From positions 62,001 through 126,000 of the forward strand of contig JAJJXM010000082.1 of NCBI GenBank assembly GCA_024516155.1: DNA of 64,000 nucleotides, given 5' to 3'. How positions within the stretch are numbered: position 1 is the first letter of the stretch; the number at the start of each line of letters is the position of its first letter. The position numbers and the translations under genes were made by a program. This document shows positions 25,001 through 35,084 of the stretch, piece by piece. The DNA comes from Pyronema omphalodes (lineage: Eukaryota; Ascomycota; Pezizomycetes; Pezizales; Pyronemataceae). The notes beneath the pieces are model-generated. The model was not told where the DNA came from. It did not search any database and worked only from the letters and a program-made list of their open reading frames with translations.

Positions 25001-28000
25001 GCTATCTAAGTAGAAGTGGAAAATATATTCTCCATATGAGTTCGAGAAACCAGCTCTAGTCCTCAACGCCAGTCGGCTAATTGTTTATCAAACTCCATTT
25101 TCCATCTAGCGAATTCCCCAGAAAGTCCATACGAGGTTAAAGCTCAGTTATCTAACTTCTATGTCTTTTCTTTTGATCTGGTATTACTGTGAATGTCTGA
25201 AGAGCTTGGGGTATAGGTTTCCGCTGAATCTACTTGTAATATGTTGCGTGATACAGCCGAGCGCTTGTTGTGGCGCTAATCGGCGGCTGGACTGGGGTAC
25301 GGTTCAGGCTGGAGGAGTTTATCTCCTTGAGGAATTTGACTTTTTTTTTATAGCTTTTATAGCTGTGTTTGACAATATGATGTCCATGTAGTACGAGATT
25401 CCATTCGTCAGCCGACGATAACAGCTCAGCATGTCATCGGGAACTATATCTAACGATTTTACGTTTGAATTCGTGAGCTTGAAACGCCGTCGTCTGAGAG
25501 TCTGCGCGGCTGAATGGGATAAGTGGTTCGTGGAGGTCACAATGTTGATGCTATATATGTCATTCTTTTGCTCGGGCTGATTGGTCGCAACCATCCGGTT
25601 TAAAGCCAGCCCCCGGAACGCCGAATGAATAAACTAATTGACGGAACCGACAGTTTATGTCCAATCCTCCATTCGCGAAGCAATACGCTTCGTTAAACCC
25701 CACTGGAATCGATGCTGTTGCAAAAACGAAGAAAAATAAGCTATGCCGTTCAATAGTGTGAGAGGAGCATGTAACGGAGTTGAATCAAGAGAAGGCAAAT
25801 AGTCCGTGAGAAATCGTATGATAGGGAATATATGTTGCTGGAATTGGAGTATCTAGTAAGTGCCCCTATGGTACAAGTTTCCATCAACGGGCGGACTGAT
25901 GGCCCTATTTGTAGCCTTGATCCTGTGCGGTTAAATGTTTATTTATTCTTATCGGCTGACTTGCATGTTTTTAGCGCACCTAAATATGTATCGAATTACC
26001 AAGAATCACCGTGCACTGGGTTCGCGAAGGGATCCTACCTGCAGCCCATACCGCCCCGAGTTCTCCACGAACCATCGCACGCTCCTTACAGCACGGAATA
26101 ACAAGCTTTCTCCTCATACATAGCTCCCCCGGATCTTAGGCACCGACTATAAGGAGTCCATTAAGTCAAATCCCAAGCCGAACTTCCTCACTGAGACATA
26201 ATCCGAGCACGAACTGAAGCTAAATGGTCTGAAGACTTTAGCCCCCATCACGACACCAGCACTATGTTATCCTTCGGGATCCAGTGCTGAGCTGTACTAC
26301 ATACATACACTACTTTAAAGCTGAAGACTCACCTATATTTGAGTCTTTATCCGTGCGTATACATATCTATTGAGCGAACTTGTCGGCTGCTATGAATAGA
26401 CACTCTAGATGCTCTATGTATGGTGCTTATATGTTGCCGCGCTAAAGTGCACTTGCTGCGCGTCTCTCAAGTTCGCTGGCCTGGCCTTCGCCGGCTACGC
26501 TGCGCATGCAATGCACTGCCGCACTGTTTACGTTGGGTCCCCAAAATACCATCGCCAACTCAGCCTTAGAAGCCTTCTGGACCCAGAGCGGTATCAATAA
26601 TGGTCGATCTGTCAGCACCGAGGAATTTGGTACATACCCAGCGACAACGGTTCTAAGAGCCTATGGTGCACCATTTAGAGAATCTTACGTTTAACCGAAG
26701 GCACCTGTGGGCCAACCCCACCAAGTTGATGAGTAGTACGAATGATGATTACTCTACGCTAGATAAGGGTGATAATTTTTATGTATGTACGGCCAATTAA
26801 ACGAAAGAATTTCTCGCAAAGTTCGCGGTGCTTTGTTCAGATTCGCTAAATGGCTGCCTTCGTCAAGCGCCTGCGCCGCTGACAACACTCACAGGCTCTT
26901 GTATAAGCCGCTTACACAAGCTTCATCCGGCCTATTTTTCGGCCTATACATCGGGAGTATACGTAACCCTGTGTACCGAAAATATCGCAAGCTTTGGCAT
27001 TTTCTTCAGCCACGCAGCTGTTAACAACAGGTGCCAATACTTTTAAGATCTCACGTGGATATTGTGAAGAATCCATTGGATATCTGGGGGTTTTGGTCTT
27101 CTGGAAGGTTTCAAGCCTACCCCATGCTCCGTTGCTACGACCTGCAGCAAAATATGATGCCATCTACATTCTGCAATGATCTCCAACCAGAACCTTTTGA
27201 CGTGAAATTTTGATGTGCTCTCAAGTGGTCTATGTTTCATCGAAATAGAAAAGGGACTGAAGATCTTGCGGATCCCCCCCCCCCCCCCCTTATGATCAGA
27301 CAAATTTTGTTAGGCACTCTGACATAGAAGCTCATATGTGGACCTGCACACATTTTTCATTATTCCGCACAATCTTCAAACACCTTATGTAGGATCCATG
27401 TTTGCAGCATTGAAACTGCAATTAGTTCACGGCTCGTCTTATGACAGATTTATCCAGGGTCCTGAAATTGACGCAACTGAGTGCACACACATATCTATGG
27501 AATTCGACATGGTGAACAAATGATCCGTGTCCGGGTCTCCCAACACCCATCGATACCTTGTCTTCAATCACTAATCCATGGTGTACCAATATTTATCCGA
27601 TGTTTAATTTGCTCTCGTGCCATTCAATAAGCTTCGGATGTACAGGGCTGAACAAGACGTTAACCATCGGATCTCGGAAGTATGTAATAATAATAGCTGG
27701 AAAGAAATAGAATTGAGCAGGTACACAGCCAGCAATATTCCCAGGGCACAGCATGGTCCATACGAATCCTCACCGTCAGAGCGTGGCTGACGTTTTTCCT
27801 GGGGGGACACTGTCTGCAGCTCTGCTAGCCATCTTAGATCTAACCAAATAGATCGATCAGCAACGGGGCAGCCTGGGCAGGTGGTGGCGGCAGGGATGTT
27901 TAGACTGTCTTGTCGTAGCTCTGCGCCTCAATGGCCTAGTCCAACCATATTGGGTTACTGGAAGGAGTATGGATCGAGAGGATGAAGGTACACACAGACC

Positions 28001-28048
28001 TGTGATAAGTGAAACCCATCAAAGAGAGACCCGCCGTCTCCTTTTACT

Positions 28049-28054
28049 TATAAG
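28049..28054 (+). promoter_or_regulatory. TATA-like element of the GPI-protein gene
   Basis: TATAAG about 167 bp upstream of the start codon, within a pyrimidine-rich leader context typical of strongly expressed fungal surface-protein genes. Assignment is by position only. Confidence 0.4.
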
Positions 28055-28215
28055 GCACGTTCCCACACTGACCCCTCCTCCATCGCATCGGAATTTGTCT
28101 ACTTCACATCGGTTTACCTTCGTTACATTTTCAGATTAAACATCAATCAATCCCGTCTACATTCACTCGACGTTTTTTTTATTCAACACACACAGACACA
28201 AATAAAACATCAACA

Positions 28216-28834
28216 ATGCAGACTAAATTCATCACCCTCCTCCTTCTCTCCGTTGCCGGAGCCTTTGCCCAGCAGGATCAGCCCGGTCTTGGGTGAGTGA
28301 ATTTTTCCTCGATCCTTCTTTATCTTCACCAAAGCTAATACCTGTCTTCATAGTGACGCATTCTCCGTTGTCGGTACCGTCGTCCAGGACAAGGCCTCAT
28401 CCTTCACCTCCCAAATCGCGGCCGACGCCACCTCCAAGATCGGAGCCAACATAGCATCCGTCACCTCCGCGATTCCCGGAGCCATCGCCTCCGGAACCGC
28501 ACATATTGGATCCGACTTCAACCATGCCACCGGCGTCATTGCCTCCGTTGGATCCAAGTTCTCATCTGTCGCTGGATTCTCCAACATTGAGGACCAGCTC
28601 AAGAGCGCTATTGCCCAGGGAACTGGTGCTGTGGCTTCTCTCTTGAGCACTCAGACTGCTATTGTTGGTGCTGCTGCTACCTCGTTGGAGGCGGATGTTG
28701 CTCGTGCTATCATCTCGGCTGCTACTAAGACTGGAAGTCCCCAGCCTACTACTTCTGGAAACTCTGCGCCTAAGCTTATGGCTGGATCTGCGGCGGGTGT
28801 TGTTGGTATCTTGGCTGTTGCTCTTGCTTTGTAA
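28216..28834 (+). CDS. Small secreted, probably GPI-anchored cell-surface protein
   Basis: Two exons (28216-28292 and 28354-28834) encode 185 residues. The N-terminus (FITLLLLSVAGAFA then QQ) is a clear signal peptide with likely cleavage after AFA. The mature part is Ala-, Ser- and Thr-rich with repeated short segments of alternating small and hydrophobic residues and no cysteines. The C-terminus reads SAPKLMAGSAAG followed by a hydrophobic stretch ending AVALAL, the pattern of a GPI-attachment signal. An upstream TATA-like box and A/C-rich leader (ending AACA before ATG) fit a well-expressed gene. It resembles fungal GPI-anchored wall proteins of unknown role; no enzymatic domain is visible. 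The cell wall or outer leaflet of the plasma membrane is the likely location. Confidence 0.85.
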
Positions 28835-29841
28835 GAGGAGTTATTTCGGGATATTTTTGGAGTTGGGAGTGCCGTGCCGTGCCGTGGTGTGCCGCGGTGT
28901 GATTCGGAGTGGAATGAAAGAAATAAAGCGCTATGATTATAAAAGACGCTCTTAGGATTGATTGATTGATTGATTGGTTTTTTTTTTAGATGCAAAGAAA
29001 CGGTGTTTTGATTCTCATGGATTTTTGGATATCTTGATTTTTTTTTTCTTTTTCATATATGTAGCTGGCATGATTGTTTATGTTTACGCCCTTTAGGTTG
29101 GTTGGTTGGTTGGTTATATTGGTTTGGTATTTTGATGGGTTTTATCTTTAACAAAAAGATTAATGTTTTTTTTTTTTTTTTTTTGGCCATCTATCTATCT
29201 ATCTATCTATCTACATTCATACGTATATACAATCGATGAGATGATTGATGATTGATGAGGTGATTCCTTACTTGATCGAATGATTCACTGATTTACTGAT
29301 AACTTGAATGCTTCATTTTGTGGGGCGATAAAGAGGATTACATAGGGTGTCATTCATATCATCTCCTGTAAGCCAAGCTTAGGCCGCGCGTCGGTCTTGC
29401 TGGCGGATGGTCTAATTTCCGAAATCGTTAACTAATGTTCGGTAAGGGAAAGTTGCCAAGCCATAGGTGTGATGTACAACATGTAGCTAGAAACGCTTAT
29501 GTATGTACAATGTACATATGATGATCGATTTTACTGGTATTGTCACTCTGGAACAAACATACAGTGCCATTTAAATAATGTGGGTATGTACATACAGAGA
29601 ATATGATGGCGATAAACTGGTATATGTATACTGTAGTGTAGTGTAAGTGCACAGAATTGCTAGTCGTTGGCCTGTCGTTGACTGGTCGTTGACTTGTTAT
29701 TGACTTGTTATTGCCTCATCATAAGTACTGGCTATAAGCTGGCTATAAGCTGGCTACTGGTAGTTTGCTATGGATATGGAGTTTGTCATGTATACTTGCT
29801 TCATTATAAGTGTAGGTTCAAAGTTGGAATACAGAGGTAGC

Positions 29842-29902
29842 TTCGGTGGCTTCGGTGGCTTCGGTGGCTTCGGTGGCTTCGGTGGCTTCGGTGGCTTATA
29901 CG
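29842..29902. repeat. 9-bp minisatellite GGTGGCTTC
   Basis: Six to seven head-to-tail copies of a 9-bp unit, followed by a degenerate GGCGTCGGGT stretch and a TTTGGG/TTTGGT run to 29,990. Both strands are open across it because the unit is a multiple of three. Confidence 0.85.
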
Positions 29903-30342
29903 GCGTCGGGTGGCGTCGGATGGCGTCGGGTGGCTTTGGTTTTGGGTTTGGTTTTGGGTTTGGCTTTGGTTTTGGTTTGAAGTATGGTTTGAAGTATGGA
30001 TGTCATGCAACAGATGCAAGAAGCAAAACGTCAGCAACGGCAATGGTAACGGAACGATCAGATAGTTCCGTAATGCAACTAACACAACACAACGGAACGG
30101 AAAATAATACTTGTGGCGGGGGGGGCGTGGAATCTCGCTTATAGAGTGGCGCCATAGTGGCGTTGATGTGGCGCATTGACGGGGTGATGAGAGGCTTGAG
30201 GCTTGAGGTTGGTGGTGAGCAGAGAACAGAGAACAGAGGAGGGTATGTATTGCCCATATTGTCCATATTGGTTACTTGGACTGTGTACTATGGACTATGT
30301 GAAGAGGTGATAATTGTTGGTTGTTTATCTAGATTTGTGTCT

Positions 30343-30417
30343 TGTGTCTTTGTGTCTTTGTGTCTTTGTGTCTTTGTGTCTTTGTGTCTTTGTGTCTTTG
30401 TGTCTTTGTGTCTTTGG
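30343..30417. repeat. 8-bp minisatellite TTTGTGTC
   Basis: About nine near-perfect copies of an 8-bp unit in non-coding DNA. Confidence 0.9.
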
Positions 30418-30839
30418 GTTGGGGTATTGGGTACTGGTATGCCGCTATGTTGAATAAAGGAAACTCGTTGGGTATGGCTTGAGGTTGCATATTCAGATAT
30501 CTAGTAGGTGTTACTTAATGCATACCTCCTCTTGTCTTCCGTATTCGCCTTTGAGTTTCGCGGAGATTGATGGGTAAAGAGAGGGGGATATGTATTGTGC
30601 ATATTGATTATTTGTGCTGTGTGCTATGTGCTATGTGAAGAGGTACAAATTTTTGGTTGTCTATATTGTAATTGTACTCTATGTCATGGGTATTGGGTAT
30701 TGAGTCTATGGTTGTCTACTCTATGCCTCTATGCCAAAACCGTCAGTCATAACTGAGGTTGGATATCTATCTACAGGATATTTTCTGATCCAATCCTCCT
30801 CCTCTTCTTCTTCTCCCCCATATTCTCCGGGTACTGCTT

Positions 30840-31725
30840 CTACAGCCTCGATTTGTCCTCCGCCCCTTCCTTTGCCACTCTCCGTCTCTCTAACCAAAGT
30901 TTACTCCCCTCATAAGTCCCCAAAAACAGACCACTCCCCGCAAACGTCCAAACCGCTCTCAACGCCCCACCTCTCCACAGTCCATAAAACCCCTCATTAG
31001 TCAAAACTTCCTTTACAACATCCTTCACCTTTACCGTTCTCTGTTCTCCCGCCGCCAACATAATCCTCGTCTTAATAACATCGACCGGAGTCGTAAGCAC
31101 CGCCGCAACCGAACCACTCGACCCCGCCGCCAACCCAGCCCAAGTCGCCGCCTGCGTCACCCCCATCTCCTTCTTAACCCACCTCGCCTTCAACATCTCA
31201 AAAAACGGAAACTGCAACGCAGTATACGGTAAATTCCTCGCCACAAGCGCTCCATAACCACTCCATAGATCCCGCATAGATTTCAGATTCCTGAACGCCA
31301 TGATGGTGGTATTTACGCCCCCTGGTTCTCGGGTTAGGACTTGGGAATTTTGTTTCAGTACCTCTGCTGGGGTTATTATTGCACAGGAACATATTTCGGC
31401 GCAACCGGAGGAAAAGGCATTGCTCAAAGGATGCGTGGGGAGATGTGATCGCACGAATTCGTAGACGGTGAAGAAACAGCCGCTGGAGGGAACGGTTGCT
31501 AGAACGATGGGACCGAGACCTTGGTAGAGACCCCGGAATAGGGGTAGGTGTCGGTGACTGGGGCTTTGGAGTCGTGTTTTGATCGTGTCGATGGGGTACA
31601 CTAATAGGTCTACGGTGATGGCGGCAACGGCTCCGGACTGGAGGTTTGGTATGGTTAGTTTGGGAATTCGGTGGAGAGGGATTGGATGGGAGGTAACTGA
31701 CGAGCAAGATATCGGTGTTGGGCAT
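30840..31725 (-). CDS. PET8: Mitochondrial S-adenosylmethionine carrier (SLC25 family)
   Basis: Inner-membrane carrier exchanging cytosolic S-adenosylmethionine for matrix S-adenosylhomocysteine; it feeds mitochondrial methylation, biotin and lipoate synthesis. Exon 1 is tiny (31725-31702, eight codons), and the main exon 31637-30840 follows an intron with GTCAGT donor, giving 273 residues. The three carrier signatures Px[DE]xx[KR] are visible: PIDTIK (23-28), PAEVLK (98-103) and PVDVIK (192-197), spaced 75 and 94 residues apart, as in three tandem two-helix modules. SGAVAA, the first-module RGLYQGLGP and the SSGCFFTVYEF segment resemble the SAM carrier branch. Length matches the family (about 260-290). 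A different SLC25 substrate cannot be excluded from sequence alone. It is divergent from the terpene-synthase-like gene 1.6 kb away. Confidence 0.87.
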
Positions 31726-33343
31726 TGTTAAGGTTGTGGTATGTTATCCATTCGAATTCCTCTGATATTAAAGAAAGAAGGTTTTGTAGGTGATATTTGA
31801 TGCGAAGTAATGTTTCCAGCAAGAACCCGTTTAATATCAATCGCGAAAGTCAATTTCAAGTCGTGTCGTATAGTATCTGTCGTAGCTATACGTATCTATC
31901 GTGAGATTCCTAAGTAAAGCCTCGTACCGTCGAATCTCGTCGTCGTCGTATGTCGTTATTATTGCTATAGTAACCGTACAGGTAACACGAAATCTTATTT
32001 TTTCTTTTCTTCGTTGTAAGAAATATGGAAGACGGACATCCTTTAGATCCATGTGCCCTATATTTCCCGGTTACCTGTAGTGCTGCATCATCCCGCTACC
32101 AACGTGGATCACGGAACGATGGAACCAGTCTTCTGGTACGCATGTCGCATACTCTAAAGAAATACAAGCTTCTGATGTCTATGACGTAATAATAATTTTG
32201 ACGCTAATTGCTAGGGTTCCCAGGTTTCTAGGGTTGACAGGTGGGATGCCCAGGGTTTCCAGGGTTTGCAGGGCTCGGCGCTCGGCGCTGATCAGTGATC
32301 ACTGTGGTTGTAGAAACAGTCATAAAGCATCACTCGAATAAAATGCAGTCAGGCGAGCAAAGCCAGACCAGGCCAGGTCAACCGGATTAGCAACGCCAGT
32401 CTCGCTTAACATAGCTGCACCTATATACTGATGCCATTCGGATGCCGCTCCACAACTTGGGAAAAGACCTGGACACCCCGCCATAAATCTAGAATTCATT
32501 TACACAGAGAATGTAAGGGGTCTTGTCCATAAGAATTGCTAAAAAGAAGGGGGGGTGGGGGGGGGGGGGGGGGGGGGGGGGGAGAGCTGTATGGTATCGG
32601 CATCAATTGGCGTGGAGTTCAGCAGTGGCACGCACCATATTCAATTCTTACAGCTGCCGAAACGTCGTGCGAAGTTCCAGGGCCATCTTCGGTATGTACC
32701 TTGATGAATAATGCTATTGCTCCCTTAAGACGTCGATTTTGTTATCTTGGTAATCCGATACAAAGGATTTTACTGGCTCAGATAATTCTAGTGGGTTTTA
32801 GAATGTCGGGCGACATACTTATGCTTCGACGACAGCAGGTATATTATTCTGATAATTCTGACCACTTTCGGAAGGTGGTGATCTATCTTATTCATCTTGT
32901 TGACGAATTTCTTTAGGTTCAGATTGATGTTAGCATGATGAATTTAAGCATTGACTATTTTTGTAACTCAGGCTGGTTTTTCCTCTGGGGGCTTCCTGTT
33001 GTAGCTGTTTTTGCTTTGGAATTGGCATGATTACGGTGTGTTGAATATGCGGATGGATATGGTGTTGGGCACACAGAGATGGTCGGGGCAGTATTGTAAA
33101 GATTTCGGCTCATAACCGACAGCCATGCCATAACTAGCAGATGGAGCCAATAGCGGAAACCGTAGAGTTAAGTGAAAGCCTATTTTTCGCAAGTTCATGC
33201 AAGTGTATCGTGATATGTCATGACCAAGGCTCGGCTGACCGCGTCTTCAACGCGCTAAAGCTGCATGCGAAATTCGCAGTGACGTCTTCCATCTAATTTA
33301 CGCGACCAGCGCGCATCCGACAACCTCTCTCCCAGCGTTTACT
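31726..33343. other. Divergent intergenic region with poly-G tract
   Basis: No gene. It lies between the divergent carrier and terpene-synthase-like genes, so both promoters should be here. It holds degenerate AGGGTT-like motifs (32,211-32,275), the 12-bp palindrome CAGTGATCACTG near 32,293, and a poly-G tract. Confidence 0.6.
32549..32582 (+). repeat. Poly-G tract of about 34 nt
   Basis: A guanine run interrupted once by T, strongly predisposed to G-quadruplex formation and to length variation or assembly error. It lies about 0.75 kb upstream of the terpene-synthase-like gene. Confidence 0.9.
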
Positions 33344-34816
33344 ATGTTACCCCTCCGCCTGCGTCTCACTCAGCTTCCGCAGTCCTCTCGCAGGGCTTTT
33401 CACAATACAGCATACCGCCATGATCTCACTTGGAATTCTCCTCCGACAATTACAAGATCGAAGTCGCCCATTCCAAAGTATCCGGAGTTTTTAAAAAAGT
33501 ATCCAAAAGTTTCAAAAAAACCAAAGCCTGATACAAGAGGCCCGCAATTAAATCCGCTGGTGGAACATGAGGATGCTGGAACGCTGGTTCAGTCTGTAAA
33601 TTCTCCGGCGTCTGCAACATCTATTCAATCTTCGCCTTCTTTGCCAAGTTCAAATACTCCTACTACCCTAGATTCCACCATACTCCAAGCAGAACCGAGC
33701 CAACCCGCTTTTTCAACGTCTCCTTCCTCTCCTCTATCTTCTCCGCCTTCCCAGTCTGCACCATCTTCGTCGTCTCCTCCGTCTTCGTCAAATTCCTCAC
33801 CTTCCACCTCCAGTGCCTCCCTATACAGCTACCCCGAACTGGTTCAAAGAACCTTCGCCCTCTGCCAATTCAACCACCGCAAGCCCTTCCGCGCCAGTGA
33901 AGACTTCGTTAAGCTAAACGCCAATCTTAGCAAACAATTCACCTACAAGCGATTTCGTCCCACCGAAGTTGACCTTCTACCCCACGTTGAAGGCTCCTGT
34001 CTAGCTGCCGACTTATGGTTTCCTCAACATCCTATGCCTGTAAAGGAATATATCGCCGTCTTGATAACCTTATACACGGCCGTTGAGAAGATCTTATCTG
34101 CAGAGATTCCGACTGAGTATCTTGAAAAATCATTACTGGAGGCTTGCAGAACTTTTGGAAACGAGAAGATTCAGTATTTTGATCCTACTATCAACATCTT
34201 TGCGAGATGGGTCAGGTTGGAGACGGAGAAATTTTATGGACCGTATGCGACTGGAGCGATGATTAAGAGTACTTATGATTACTTCTTGGGAGCAACGCTA
34301 GAATGGAAACATCTAAAGGGAAAGAAGTTGGATGGGAAGACTATGCAATTTGTGCGGAGGAAAGTCGGAATTCCGGAATTGATGGCGCATTTGCTTTTTC
34401 CTCAGACGATGTTCCCGGAGAATGAATGGTTACCAAAGTACATTCAGACGATCCCGGATAACATGCATCTTTCGAATTCTTTGAATGATATTTTCAGTTA
34501 TTATAAAGATGTGGAAAAGAAGGGTATTTCTAACCATGGGGAGGATGATTATGTTGAGGGGGTGGCTGAGAGAGAGGGGATCACTACGTTGGAAGTTGTG
34601 AACAGAATTTATCAGGATCAGGAACGAAAATTGATGAGTGTGACGGAGTTGACGGAAGCGGAACCGCAAATTGCTGCAGTATGCAGAGACTTTTATCGCG
34701 GTTATGCGGCGTGGCATTTTGCAAGGAATAATACTTATATGTTGACGGACGTGGCGGCAAAGTTTAATCCAGCCAATGACTTCAAGCCCAATTACGTTCA
34801 AAATGTTTATAATTAA
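33344..34816 (+). CDS. Trichodiene-synthase-fold protein with degraded catalytic motifs
   Basis: Single exon, 490 residues. The N-terminus is Arg/Ser-rich without acidic residues for about 26 residues (LRLRLTQLPQSSRRAFHN), a likely mitochondrial presequence. A Ser/Pro-rich linker spans about 80-160. From about 165 the sequence follows the trichodiene synthase (TRI5-type, class I terpene cyclase) family: FYGPYATGAMIKSTYDYFLG, a FVRRKVGIPELMAHLLFP segment, NDIFSYYKD at 381-389 (the second metal-binding motif, with Asp for the usual final Glu) and GYAAWHF near the end. The first Asp-rich motif is missing: its expected place reads LYTAVEK (243-249). The C-terminal Arg-Tyr pair reads TY (464-465). 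The family usually runs to about 370-390 residues, so this has a long N-terminal extension. No other biosynthetic gene is adjacent. Probably a non-catalytic or repurposed family member; function unknown. Confidence 0.8.
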   Translation: MLPLRLRLTQLPQSSRRAFHNTAYRHDLTWNSPPTITRSKSPIPKYPEFLKKYPKVSKKPKPDTRGPQLNPLVEHEDAGTLVQSVNSPASATSIQSSPSLPSSNTPTTLDSTILQAEPSQPAFSTSPSSPLSSPPSQSAPSSSSPPSSSNSSPSTSSASLYSYPELVQRTFALCQFNHRKPFRASEDFVKLNANLSKQFTYKRFRPTEVDLLPHVEGSCLAADLWFPQHPMPVKEYIAVLITLYTAVEKILSAEIPTEYLEKSLLEACRTFGNEKIQYFDPTINIFARWVRLETEKFYGPYATGAMIKSTYDYFLGATLEWKHLKGKKLDGKTMQFVRRKVGIPELMAHLLFPQTMFPENEWLPKYIQTIPDNMHLSNSLNDIFSYYKDVEKKGISNHGEDDYVEGVAEREGITTLEVVNRIYQDQERKLMSVTELTEAEPQIAAVCRDFYRGYAAWHFARNNTYMLTDVAAKFNPANDFKPNYVQNVYN

Positions 34817-35084
34817 AGGGGAAGTAAAGAAAAGCTTGAATTGAATACTTGGTGAAATGGAGTTTCAGTGCCTTTGAGATATTTTTCGGGTTTGTAAATA
34901 AAAAATGCGAGCTGGTGGATTATTTATTTCGTAGCAAAAGAATTGTGTCTTCTTATTCCATTCAGAATTTTCTAGTACTAAATACTAGAGGTGGACATTA
35001 ATCCAATTAAACCATATGCCGGTCGTCACGGTATCGAGAAATAAAGAGGGGCAAAATCCAAAACAGCGCTTCAGACAATGAAAA

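Larger units (their letters stand above)
21208..28215. other. 7-kb region without a recognised gene
   Basis: The first kilobase upstream of the epsin start (21,208-22,200) is probably promoter and 5' leader and contains a CTG/CAG run. From 22,200 to 28,000 the DNA is mostly A/T-rich with only short open frames (under 100 codons), and none shows a domain. Small direct repeats occur at 23,870-23,930 (GAGGCTGA-like), 24,037-24,062 (AATCCCGAC), 24,263-24,284 (GATACG), 24,357-24,405 (TTTTAACTCGAAAC) and 24,806-24,833 (ATGATTC). A poly-C run of about 12 lies near 27,277. This could be a degraded transposon landscape, but I cannot recognise an element. Confidence 0.6.
28835..30839. other. Minisatellite-rich intergenic spacer
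   Basis: No gene. Contents include ATTG repeats (28,956-28,975), GGTT repeats (29,096-29,115), poly-T, TCTA repeats (29,191-29,212), a 9-bp minisatellite, a TTTGGT/TTTGGG run (29,934-29,990), an 8-bp minisatellite and a diverged duplicated segment. Gly/Phe-rich frames here are products of the repeats. Confidence 0.7.

Noticed and set aside
29770..30144. Gly/Phe-rich frame resembling an FG-repeat or antimicrobial-type protein
   Set aside because: Open only because the minisatellite units are multiples of three; both strands are open and flanks show no coding signal.
33344..34816. Secondary-metabolite cluster around the terpene-synthase-like gene
   Set aside because: Neighbours are a SAM carrier, centrin and a nucleoporin; there is no P450, acetyltransferase, transporter or cluster regulator, and catalytic motifs are missing.
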